The notes under the pieces: model-generated
Databases searched by the model: none
Seen by the model: only the letters and a program-made list of their open reading frames with translations
Told to the model about the DNA's origin: nothing
Position numbers and translations under genes: made by a program
Part shown: positions 38,458-48,358 of the stretch, piece by piece
Layout: every line of letters begins with the position of its first letter
How positions within the stretch are numbered: the stretch's first letter is position 1
Source of the DNA: Apostichopus japonicus
Taxonomy: Eukaryota; Echinodermata; Holothuroidea; Aspidochirotida; Stichopodidae
Length of the DNA: 64,000 bases
Assembly (NCBI RefSeq): GCF_037975245.1
Contig: NC_092582.1
Span: 4,504,001 to 4,568,000 of the forward strand
Direction: 5' to 3'

Positions 38458-41400
38458 ATGTTCAAAGCAATAAGAGCAAATTTGATTTCCTCGTCTATCC
38501 TTAACTGTCCCAAGTATACAGTGGTGAAAGAACATGAGGTAAGGGTATTCAACGAAGCAATGTATTTATTATAAGATTAGATAATGAACATTTTCTTCAA
38601 CAACTTCTATCAAAACCTAATTAACAATCAAGTAGGCAGTTAAGGAAGAATAAAAGCTCCCCTATCTCATACTTCGTAACTACCTCAACTGAGTTAAATG
38701 GTGATTAGACAGTGACAAGTTTGACAGTATTGATAGGTATCGTTTTATTGTTTTATACAAGAATAAAAAACAGGATTTCAAACTTGACTTAATTTTCTAA
38801 ATATTTACTCAATCTGTGTATATATCATCAGTCGACTGTCTTTGTGAATTTATAACAAAGTAGTTTGGTTTATTGCAAACCTACAAACACTTGTTATTGG
38901 CCATGTATGTCATGAGTGAAATATGAAATGTCTGCTTTTTGAAACTTACACAAATATAAATGTACTTATGAAGTATTTAAGTGTGGGTGTGCGAAATGTG
39001 ACTCTTGTGCTATGCATACTGTTATTACACAAGGCCAAGCCATGTAGGCAAGACTTTAATTTATCTCCTGGTAATGCTTGTTTTCATGCCTTGTCTTCAT
39101 AAGTGAATTTTAGCTCAACTTTACTGCCAAATAAACTTTATTATTCCTCTTGCTACTGTTTGTTTTAATTTTGTGGTAGCCAATTTGGCTAAGGCATCGG
39201 ACTTGTGATCCAAGGATTGCTGGTTCGATTACTGCCTAGTTCATTACATTGTGTCCTTGGGCAAGATGCTTTATCTCAATTGCCTCTCTCCACCCAGGGG
39301 TTAAATGGGTAACTGCGAGGTAACTTGTCATTGGGCGTAGTGTATAACTGAAGCCGACCGAAGGGATTTTCATTCACCAGGGTTAATATTACTTCTGTAA
39401 TTGGTTTTTGAAACCTTGGTAAAAAGCGCTATATAAATCAAACATTATTATGATTATTTTAAGGGGTTTGAAGAGCGCAGGTATGAGCCTTCAGTGTGGA
39501 CTTCCGTGGATAGTCAAAAGAGCATGGGGCTGAAGGAAAATGGCAGTGACCAGTTCTTCAAATTGTTCCGATACATCCAGGGCAAAAACGTAGAAGGTAA
39601 GGTGTCCTTCGGAAAAGACGAGTGATAGAACGGCTAAAAGTCTTAGATACTAACATGGAAATTACATGCATTTTGTGTAATCTGCAGATAGTATTCATGC
39701 TTCTAGCAGCTGTGTGTTCTGACATGTCAAGTAGACAAGCAAAGTAACATTGATAGTAGTATAATACAACTGTCATTATTCATTGTGCATATCATAGTTT
39801 CGGTTCAAGTTTACCAATTTATCGTTGTACAGTTTTATGGTACTATGATAGCCTCCAGTGCCTAATTGTATCAGTTCATTTTCTTCAAAGCCACTGTATT
39901 TCTGCTAGTGTTTGTGAATACAGTAGAACTACATGTCTTATGAACTTTTGTATATATATTAGATCCTCCTGCAAGCAGGAACTCGCGAAGGAGCCTCATT
40001 GGTTCATCAAAGCTTCAAGCTGACCGAAGTCAGTCTCTTAGGTTCATATTTAACGTCCATGATTATGAATTGTTAATGGTCAACAACTCTGTAACTGGAC
40101 GACATACATTAATCTGGGAGTGACTCGAACCGGGGACCTTTATTGAAAGGCACCGGCGTTAACCACTGAGCTAACACTCCACTTTTATACAGTTTAACCT
40201 GACTTTGACTTCATGGTCTAGCTGGAATTTGATCGACATCAGATATTGTAAACCAAAACAAGGTCAATCTATAACAAAGAGTCTATCCGCTAGCTTCTTT
40301 GATTGCAATTGCTTTCAATCAAATCTTTTATCAACACTCAGAGCAAAAGATTGAAATGACTATTCCGGTGATAAGGAAAGTTGAACCGGGACCGGGACCG
40401 GCCTGCGAGAGCTCTGTGAATACATCCTTCTTTGTGCCGCCTGAATTTCATGACAAACCCCCACAACCCAAGGAAGAGGGAGTTCATACCCAAACCTTGC
40501 CAACGATGACTGTCTATGCCAGGTAAAGTCATGTGCCTTTTATCTTGTCCTCGTATTGCCATGGGCAGGCGCGTAGCCATAGGGGGGGGCAAAGGGGGCA
40601 ACCGCCCCCACTTGAATATTTTTTATGATGATATCGCTAGTAATTTCAAAATAAAAAATGCTGAGATGCAACTTACAAGGCCCGGGAAGTGCCATTTCCA
40701 GCGATCTGGGAGGAATTTTCGGCCAAAATTTTCTTATATGCTTCACGCCAACACATGGTGGAGCTACATTTAGAAAGTTTGCTACAGTTCCCCCTCCCTT
40801 GGCAAATTCCTCACTATGCCCCTGGCCATGGGCTCATCAGTCGTACAACTATGAGTCTTGCATGAATCGACAACTTGGTCATGTCAGTCAAGTTGAGTCG
40901 TGATTAGTCAGGGACTGTGGGACCTGCTTCATCCACATGGAAACAGCCAAACTTATAAACCTTCTCTTTCATTCATAGCCCCCACCCCCATGCCCCTGAA
41001 AAGTGTTAGAAATAACGGACGAGGTAATCTAGTTTAGTAGCCACATACATAGATAGCATTGTCATTGAAAAATCATTTAGTTGTCCAATGTAGACTAGTG
41101 AGAATGGGCTTGGAACAAGTGATGCTAAGATTACTAAGTCTTACCAGAGAGTTGTTCCATAACAACTCCTCGGTCTTACTTAAGATTACTAAGTTTACTA
41201 AGTTAAGATTACTAAGTCCTATGCTAATACTAAGAGAGCTATCCAGACTTAAGTTGTTTGGTTGGTGAGCCCTTTATCACCATTTCTTTTGCTGAAGGAA
41301 TTAAGTCATGCATCTCTGTTGGTTTTTAATTGTTAGCTTTGCCATAAAGAGACCCTTGAAGAAGCTACAACTGCTTTTGATGATGCAACCTACTGGCAAG

Positions 41401-41907
41401 AAACTGGTCAACCTACTTTGGAATTTAGAAAAACCTCAGTTTATCAGATAAACAACCCTGGAAACCTTTATGTGGTTTAAAATGTACTGCTAGGTGTGCT
41501 GCTAGACTAAGATTACATCCATAGATGATTCACCTAGGGAAAAAAATAGGATCGATTTAGAAATACAAAACCTTAAAAAAAAAATGGATAAAAAAGGGGC
41601 CATTTAACTTCATTGAAATCTTTCAAATTTATGCATAAATTTATTTTTACAATTATATTATTAATTTTTATGCATTTTTAATTTTCGCAGTTCTTTTGGA
41701 GGCTACGCAAACGATGAATCTTGGCTTAAAGAAAGTAAAAAACTTGCCGAGAAGATTCCAGATCCAGAAAATATACAACAGGGTTACTTTTACATAGCAG
41801 CTTACAACAGCCCGTGGCAATTCTTTAATCGTACCAATGAAGTTTGGTTTGTCAAATTGGACCAATCAGAGGAGAGTAATCAAAAAGCTGAAATGGCCAA
41901 AGAATAG
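38458..41907 (+). CDS. HEBP2: SOUL family haem-binding protein (HEBP2-like; 4 exons, 203 aa)
   Basis: Exons: 38458-38538, 39464-39596, 40342-40522, 41691-41907 (stop TAG). All introns are GT-AG and the phases close to 203 residues; human HEBP2 is 205. Diagnostic SOUL blocks appear in order: YTVVKEHEGFEERRYEP (about 23-39), FFKLFRYIQGKN (about 60-71), MTIPVIRKVEPGPGP (about 76-90), SFFVPPEFHDKPPQP (about 98-112), MTVYARSFGGYA (about 125-136) and NSPWQFFNRTNEVWFVK near the C-terminus. The YIQGKN and VEPGPGP blocks favour HEBP2 over HEBP1. There is no signal peptide, so it is expected in the cytosol (some relatives associate with mitochondria). Family members bind haem or porphyrins. A 3' splice site lies just before the ATG (cag at 38436-38438), so at least one non-coding upstream exon is likely. 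Introns hold two SINEs and a hAT MITE. Confidence 0.92.
39173..39452 (+). mobile_element. tRNA-derived SINE ending at the HEBP2 exon 2 acceptor
   Basis: The tRNA-like head has an A-box-like 'tggctaaggca' near 39187 and a B-box 'ggttcgattac' near 39222. The body contains 'gtccttgggcaagatgctttat' and a 3' tail 'aaagcgctatataaatc' followed by an ATT-rich microsatellite. That tail is typical of SINEs that share a LINE 3' end. The tail runs directly into the acceptor AG at 39462-39463 of HEBP2 exon 2. Confidence 0.8.
39960..40183 (-). mobile_element. tRNA-derived SINE, minus strand, in HEBP2 intron 2
   Basis: On the minus strand the element begins at about 40183 with GGAGTGTTAGCTCAGTGG (A-box) and later GGTTCGAGTCAC (B-box). 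A GCCTT/AAGGT anticodon-like stem closes a loop TCAATAA that would read AAT (isoleucine). The T-arm 3' strand does not pair, so this is not a working tRNA. A body of about 150 bases follows to near 39960. Confidence 0.7.
40566..40824. mobile_element. 259-bp hAT-like MITE (CAGGCGCGTAGCC family), copy 2
   Basis: The target duplication GCCATGGG is at 40558-40565 and 40825-40832. Termini are CAGGCGCGTAGCCATAGG and, from the right, CAGGGGCATAGTGAGG. The interior matches the copy at 35993-36284. It sits in HEBP2 intron 3, 43 bases after the exon end at 40522. Confidence 0.9.
41104..41262. repeat. Short dispersed 'agattactaagt' repeat cluster
   Basis: 'aagattactaagt' occurs three times within about 120 bases (near 41128, 41181 and 41204) with partial extra copies, in HEBP2 intron 3. 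The flanks do not show clear terminal repeats, so I do not assign a transposon family. Confidence 0.5.
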
Positions 41908-42132
41908 CAGAAAAAAATTTGAATGATGCAAATTAGAATTTAATTGAAGAAAGAAAGAAAAAGAAAAACAGTATTTTTTGTCCTTTTTAGGTAAGACGTG
42001 CTAATGGCCTAATGCTTTAATTTTTGTTCATACTAATTAACGTTATATGTTTAATTTCTGACCAGTACTATTAAGAACAATCTGTACTAAATTTCATTGC
42101 TTCTAGGTTGTATAAATGATGATTTGTTTACA

Positions 42133-42138
42133 AATAAA
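42133..42138 (+). terminator. HEBP2 poly(A) signal AATAAA
   Basis: This is the first canonical AATAAA on the plus strand downstream of the HEBP2 stop at 41907, giving a 3'UTR of about 250 bases. Confidence 0.6.
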
Positions 42139-42923
42139 TTCTCAAAACATGCTGATATACATATATGTTTTATACATTATTTTATATATTAATTACACTG
42201 AGTTAGTGTAGTAGAAAAAGGGATAAACAGGGCATTTTCAATTAAAGGACGACTTTATTGTACACATGGCAAGAGTCTTTTCCACGTTTGCATTATGGCA
42301 GTTTCAGTCGTTTTGTTGCTGCAGGTGACTTAAGTCATGAGGTGTTACAATAACTCTATTCTTTAGTTTTCATACCAAATGTAAAGGGTTAAATGCAGAT
42401 AATTTAGATTTGCATCATATTAACTTTATTAGTTCAGTGTAATAAACATCTGTGGTGGCACACAAAAATTATGAGCAAAATATATTACTGTGTTGTTCTA
42501 GTTACAGATATGTTTATATATTTTATACTTAAAAAACAGTCTTCTCCTTCTACAAATAGTGCTGTCAAATGTATGTAGATAGGCCTCACCTTCTCTGTTA
42601 TGTATTCAACAAACCGTAACCAAGACCTGATGTACAGTGTTATTTCTTGGCTGGAGCCCGCTACATGTAGATAGGCCTCACATTCTCTGTTATGTATTCA
42701 ACTTTAGACTGAAGTTTTAATTATCATGGTAAGAATTATTACACTTTACAACCATCTTTGGCTAAGAAGAGAAATGTTTGTAAATGAGCAAATTTATGAA
42801 GTGACGAACAAGTGCATTTAGTAAAGAATTGTATCTTCAGTCAATTCATGTTTGTAGCATTTCTTAATGCACTCTTTGCCATTTCACTTTGTTTATCTTT
42901 ATGATTTGTTTAATATAGTTGTA

Positions 42924-43219
42924 TAAAAGTAAGTTGGCCTGACGTTTCGATCCTAGCAAGATCTTCTTCAAAGGCTAAATGACAAGTAACAGTAACAGAA
43001 GGGACAAAAACACACACAGAATACAGACAGGTTAATGAGCATGGTGAACACAAAGAGATAGATGTAAGGGGATTAGTGGACAAGGGATTGAGAGAAGGAA
43101 GAAAGAAACCAACAGGGGAAGAGGAGAGGTGAGAGATAAACTCTCAGGCCAACTTACTTTTACACATTCTCCTACACAGGCTCTTAAGTGGATAAGCAGT
43201 TTGCTAACAGTTTTATTTA
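42924..43219 (-). mobile_element. Short retroelement with hammerhead-like core (296 bp)
   Basis: The 16-base sequence GTTTAATATAGTTGTA flanks it on both sides (42908-42923 and 43220-43235), a length typical of target-primed retrotransposition. On the minus strand 42975-42937 reads GCCT, TTGAAGA, a GATC-closed stem-loop, GAAAC, GTC, AGGC, a near-match to the hammerhead ribozyme core (C-to-T at one catalytic-core position). Penelope-like elements are known to carry such ribozymes. A second, shorter copy lies at 59145-59254. There is no coding capacity. Confidence 0.7.
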
Positions 43220-44040
43220 GTTTAATATAGTTGTAGATTTTCAAAGACATGTGACTTGGGTGACCATAAAAAGTACTGAACTAGAGTGTAGTGTAGTGTA
43301 AAGTAATGTTAATTAGGGGGCAGGTGGGGGGTGTTCAATTATGTGTCGTCTTTTGCAAACTAATAATGAGTAGATTTTGCACCTCAAATTGAATGTGCAA
43401 GGTCAAAATGTATTCTTAAAAGGTCATCAAAAGGTAAAGGAGGAATGCCAAATGGTTATAGCTTCTGTAATTTTTTTTTCTAAAGCAAGAAATCCTTTAA
43501 GGGAAATTCTTAATATCAGGTGATTTCTTAGGTCAGTCTGTGATTAAATTTGAAATATTGTTGATTAAAATGGAAACAGTGGCATAACCAGGGGGGTAGG
43601 GGGATGGGAGAGATATAAAGATTAGGGAAAATTAATGGGGTAACTGTTCTTGACATCTCAATACACATTTTTCAAATTGTTTGCATGAAGTGTAATAAAA
43701 GTACCAAAAGTCTTGCCCCTCCTGCCCCAATATTTTGACCCCCCCCACCCCCAATCGATTGAAATTGCTGTTCATGCCTCTGAGAGGAAACAATAGCATA
43801 TAAACAATGTAGTTAAAATGATTTTAATCAAGGTTGATTTCATAATAATTTCAAGCATTTTCCCCATAAACCTGCTTGATATCTTGTATGAAAATGTAAA
43901 AGTAATTGTTTAAGTATCATAGTGCAAGGGCGTAGGAACCGGGGGGGCTGAGGGGGCGCCAGCCCCCCAGTGAAAAATGTGGAGGGGCGGAAGTATCATT
44001 CCGCCCCCCGCTTCGCAAGTCAGAAACCCCTTTTTGGTTC

Positions 44041-44096
44041 CTTGCTGAAAGCAAAGGAACCTATGTATTCAGGTTGGCGTGTGTGTGTGTGTGTGT

Positions 44097-44140
<44 letters not shown>

Positions 44141-47018
44141 CACTTAAGCTTGTATGCACGATAACTCAACAAGGGATTGACTGATCATGATCAAACTTGG
44201 TGGGTGGGTGGCCCATAGTGAGTAGATGAACCCTATTGTTTTTGGTGCCCACAAAGGTCACCAAAGGTCAGTTATGGTCCAAAAACCCAAAATACTAAAA
44301 CTGCAATAACTCCCAGTGCCAATGTGCGACAAGGTTGATATTTTGGGACAAGTTGTGAACTGGTTAGGGCAATATTTTCAAACTTAACGGTCATGTGATC
44401 TGAGGTCACCAAAGGTCAATTAATGTTAAAAAACTAGTATTTTTGCGATAACTTGAGAACGAATTGTCCGTTAGGGTTGGGAGTTGCTTCAGTGTAATCC
44501 AATTGTCGACCCACATCTGGGTGACCCTTGACCTCAATTTGACCTTTGGTGACCTTTTCATGTTTTGGGGATTTTTACAGTTTCGATGCTATTTTCAGAT
44601 GTCAAAGGTACCTTCCGATCATAAATATGGATAGGTTGACCCCCGTGTGACCTTTGTGTGCGAACTTATATGGGGTCAAAGTTTTCGGTCAGAGTTAGGA
44701 TGGCTGTACAGACTTATCGTGTTGATTTTTGGAATCAGCAGATCAAACTACATTTGAAACCAAGGTCAAAAGGTCAAAGGTCACATTAGAAAAAATGTGC
44801 TTAGTTTGGGAGAAAACGGGCGAAAAAGAAAATGTTTGGTTTTGATGCTAGATTTGGATATCAAAGGTACCTTCCGATCAAAAATGTCAATGGGTTGACA
44901 CCCGGGTGACCTTTGTGTGTAAAGTTATACAAGGTCAAAGTTAATTTTCAGACATTTAATGCAATAACTCCCAGGGCCAAGGTGTAACAAGGTTGATATT
45001 TTGGGAGAAGTTGCAAATGGTATAGAGGAATATTTTCAAACATAACAGTCATGTGATCTGAGGTCATCAAAGGTCAATTAATGTTAAAAAACTAGTATTT
45101 TCGGTGAGAAAATGGGCAAAGAAAAAAATGTTTGAATTCTTACAGTTTTGATGCTATATTCACGTCTCACCAATCAAAAATGTCAATAGGTTTACCCCAG
45201 GTGACCTTTGTGTGTGAAGTTTTATGAGGTCAAAGTAAAATTTCAGACATTTAGTGCAATAATTCCCAGTTCCAAGGTTTGACACGGTTGATATTTTGGG
45301 ACAAGTTGCAAATGGTATAGGGGAATATTTTCAAACTTAACGGTCATGTGATCCGAGGTCACCAAAGGTCAATTAATGATAAAAAACTAGTATTTTTGCG
45401 ATAACTTGAGAACGAATTGTCCATTAGGGTTGGGAGTTGCTTCAATTTAATCCAATTGTCGACCCACATCTGGGTGACCCTTGACCTCAATTTGACCTCT
45501 GGTGACCTTTTCATGTTTTGGGGATTTTTACAGTTTCGATGCTATTTTCAGATGTCAAAGGTACCTTCTGATCATAAATGTCAATGGGTTGACCCCCGTG
45601 TGACCTTCGTGTGCGGTGTTATACGAGGTCAAAGTTAATATTCAGACATTGAATGCAATAACTCTCAGTTCCAAGGTGTGACATGGTTGATATTTTGGGA
45701 CAAGTTGCAAATGGTATAGGGGAATATTTACAAACTTAACGGTCATGTGATCGGAGGTCACCAAAGGTCAATTAATGATAAAAAAACTAGTATTTTTGTG
45801 ATAACTTGAGAACGAATTGTCCGTTAGGGTTGGGAGTTGCTTCAATTTAATCCAATTGTCGACCCACATCTGGGTGACCCTTGACCTCAATTTGACCTCT
45901 GGTGACCTTTTCATGTTTTGGGGATTTTTACAGTTTCGATGCTATTTTCAGATGTCAAAGGTACCTTCTGATCATAAATGTCAATGGGTTGACCCCCGCG
46001 TGACCTTTGTGTGCGGAGTTATACGAGGTCAAAGTTAATTTTCAGACATTGAATGCAATAACTCTCAGTTCCAAGGTGTGACATGGTTGATATTTTGGGA
46101 CAAGTTGCAAATGGTATAGGGGAATATCTTCAAACTTAACGGTCATGTGATCCGAGGTCACCAAAGGTCAATTAATGATAAAAAACTAGTATTTTTGTGA
46201 TAACTTGAGAACGAACTGTCCATTAAGGTTGGGAGTTGCTTCAATGTAATCCATTTGTCAACCCGCATCTGGGTGACCCTTGACCTCAATTTGACCTCTG
46301 GTGACCGTTTCGTGTTTTGGGGATTTTTACAGTTTCGATGCTATTTTCAGATGTCAAAGGTGCCTTCTGATCATAAATGTCAATAGGTTGACCCCAATGT
46401 GACCTTCGTGTGCGAAGTTATACGAGTTCAAAGTTAAATAATATTATTGAGGTCACAGGTCAAACGTGAAAAACTCCCAAGTTGCAATAACTTAGCTACT
46501 ATTTATTGGAATTTCGTCAAACTTGGTATGATGATATTGGTAGATAGTCTCCACACACTGATGTGTGTTGCAATTGATATCATGCATGTTTTTAAGGGGG
46601 GGGGGGGCTAGCATTATTTCGTTATGAAAAGTTTGTATGCACAATAACTCAACGAGGGAATGACCAATCATTACCATACTTGGTGAGTGGGTGGCCCATA
46701 GTAAGTAGATTATCCCTGTTGATGTTGGTGCTCATTTCATGAATATTAATGAGATCATGGGGTCAAACGTGAAATACTCTAAATTGCAATTACTTGGCTA
46801 CTATTACTAGTCGGAATTTCGTCAAACTTGGTATGATGATAATGGTAGATAGTCTTCACACACTGATGTGTGTTGCAATTGATATCAGGGCTTAGCATTA
46901 CTTTGGCAACAAAAGTTTGTGAGCATAAATTACTGTTGTTGTATTAGGGCTTTGTTATAAATTTCCCTATGAATGGAACTAATGAACAGCAGCAAGGAAC
47001 CATGAAATGTTTTCATTC
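44041..47018. mobile_element. Nested 3-kb element built from 400-bp tandem repeats
   Basis: It is inserted in the hAT MITE. TGGTTC occurs on both sides (44035-44040 and 47019-47024) as a possible 6-bp target duplication. Near the ends GGTTCCTTGCTG (44036-44047) and CAGCAAGGAACC (46990-47001) are perfect inverted copies. It starts with a GT microsatellite (44084-44139), then an array with a 400-bp period whose best copies begin near 45431, 45831 and 46230, preceded by older, partly deleted copies from about 44290. It has no meaningful open frame: the two near-identical 73-residue frames 400 bases apart merely mirror the repeat. The class is uncertain. Confidence 0.75.
45236..46440. repeat. 400-bp satellite-like units with AGGTCA half-sites
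   Basis: Three well-preserved units have periods of 400 and 399 bases and differ by only a few per cent. Each contains one AGGTCACCAAAGGTCA (two half-sites spaced by four) and a cluster of TGACC motifs in 'tgacccttgacctcaatttg' and following bases. Confidence 0.9.
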
Positions 47019-47865
47019 TGGTTCATTTCCAAATGAGAAAAAAAATCTCATTTGGAGCACCAAATTGCATCTTAGGCCTGGTGAAAATACAAAATTAAGT
47101 TTACAAAATGGAGTGGGTGTTGAAGTGTGCTATATTGCACCAAATTGCATCTGAGGCTACCTGGAAATGCAAAAAAACACCCCCTCCCCTTAGACCCCTC
47201 CCCCAGGCCGGCCATCAGTCTTCAGCAACCCCACTCAAAAGTACCTTCCTATGCCACTGTCATAGTGTCCATAACTGTCTCGTAAAATGGAGTTTAAATG
47301 AACCAGTATATTTTTGTTCATTTAGTTTTTCACCACAATACAGCTATAAGTTGGTATTCATTAGACAACAAACTCATTTGCATATACAGTAAAGTATGAA
47401 GAGTGCACTTAACAAAGTATTCTAGTAGAGAATTGCAAGAATGTCCTATTCATATTCTAAATTTTGGCTTTCTAAGCCCTATTAAAGGACTTGAAATGAC
47501 ATTTTCTGAAAATTACTTTTGAAAATGGGAAAATATCTAACTTTTTCCAATTTCAAGTGTTACATAAGGAAGATTAAAACATTCCCAGTTTCATTGCACA
47601 AATCTTTAACCATCTTGATGTCATTTTGCAATCATAGTTCTATAGATAAGAATGTATTTTATACTGATAGCAATAAAGCAGCTGATAAGAAGCTTTGATC
47701 TACTCATCACATTTCATTTTGCCTGACTAGTTAAAGAAATTTACAACACGACTAGTGATATGCTACACAATGTTATATTGATGCAGTATGTAAGGTTCTG
47801 TAGCTTCAGACTTGCCCCCCCCCCTCCAGCAGAGAAATGGCTATATAGGGATCACCACCAGCCAT

Positions 47866-47940
47866 GGGCCGGGTAGCTCGGTTGGTAGAGCACAGGATTT
47901 GTATAACCCTGAGGTCACCAGTTAGAATCCCACCCTAGCC
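47866..47940 (+). mobile_element. tRNA-like sequence (degenerate tRNA or SINE head)
   Basis: It reads GGCCGGGTAGCTCGGTTGG (D-arm and A-box), then TAGAGCACAGGAT, a TTGTATA anticodon-like loop, ACCCTGAGGTC, and a B-box-like CAGTTAGAATCCCACCC. The B-box should read GGTTCGAATCC, so the T-loop is mutated and there is a mismatch in the anticodon stem. It looks like a dead tRNA or a SINE head rather than a working tRNA gene. Confidence 0.6.
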
Positions 47941-48002
47941 AAACATTTCTTTGCTCACACCTATTTTATTTTCCAGTCAGTTTTCAGTTCCCATTTACTT
48001 AA

Positions 48003-48358
48003 AGGGTGTGCAGACTCGTGCACAAAGAAACGTCTCATGCCGGTAATCTGACCTAGTTTCGACTGAGGTGTAACAGAAGTGTTAAACACACACCATTGAT
48101 CCCAGAAAATACACACACAACTTGCTACCGTTGGTAATTAGACACTATTGTACAGTCAATACATACAGCTATGGTCAATACCCACGACACAGTGTACATA
48201 GCAGCGATGGACATCTCAGGTCTAGATAAAAGATTACAAGGTATCATGTTTCATTACTCTGCATTTTGTAGTGACAAGAAAAAAACTTCACTGGCAAGCA
48301 ACGGAAAGCTAACTTTTTCAGATGGCCGCACGCGGTTTGGGGTGATTCTTCAATGCCT
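48003..48358 (+). mobile_element. Intact 356-bp TTAA-flanked MITE, intergenic copy
   Basis: It is flanked by TTAA (47999-48002 and 48359-48362), with left end AGGGTGTGCAGACTCG and right end, on the other strand, AGGCATTGAAGAATC. It has the same length as 16749-17104 and aligns along its length in inverted orientation. It is non-coding. Confidence 0.88.

Larger units (their letters stand above)
43925..47259 (-). mobile_element. hAT-like MITE split by a 3-kb insertion
   Basis: The target duplication TCATAGTG is at 43917-43924 and 47260-47267. Termini are CAAGGGCGTAGGAACC and, from the right, CAGTGGCATAGGAAGG. The two outer pieces (43925-44035 and about 47019-47259) align in reverse with the uninterrupted copy at 36712-37060; together they make about 350 bp. 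The interior 44041-47018 is a different element inserted later. Confidence 0.88.

Noticed and set aside
40110-40183. Functional tRNA-Ile gene on the minus strand
   Set aside because: The T-stem does not pair and the sequence continues as a SINE body, so a working tRNA is unlikely.
45417-46038. Two near-identical 73-residue frames 400 bases apart
   Set aside because: They repeat because the DNA is a 400-bp tandem array. Frame and stop positions follow the array, and no protein-like composition or relatives are apparent.
47866-47940. Functional tRNA gene
   Set aside because: The T-loop lacks the TTC core and the anticodon stem has a mismatch.
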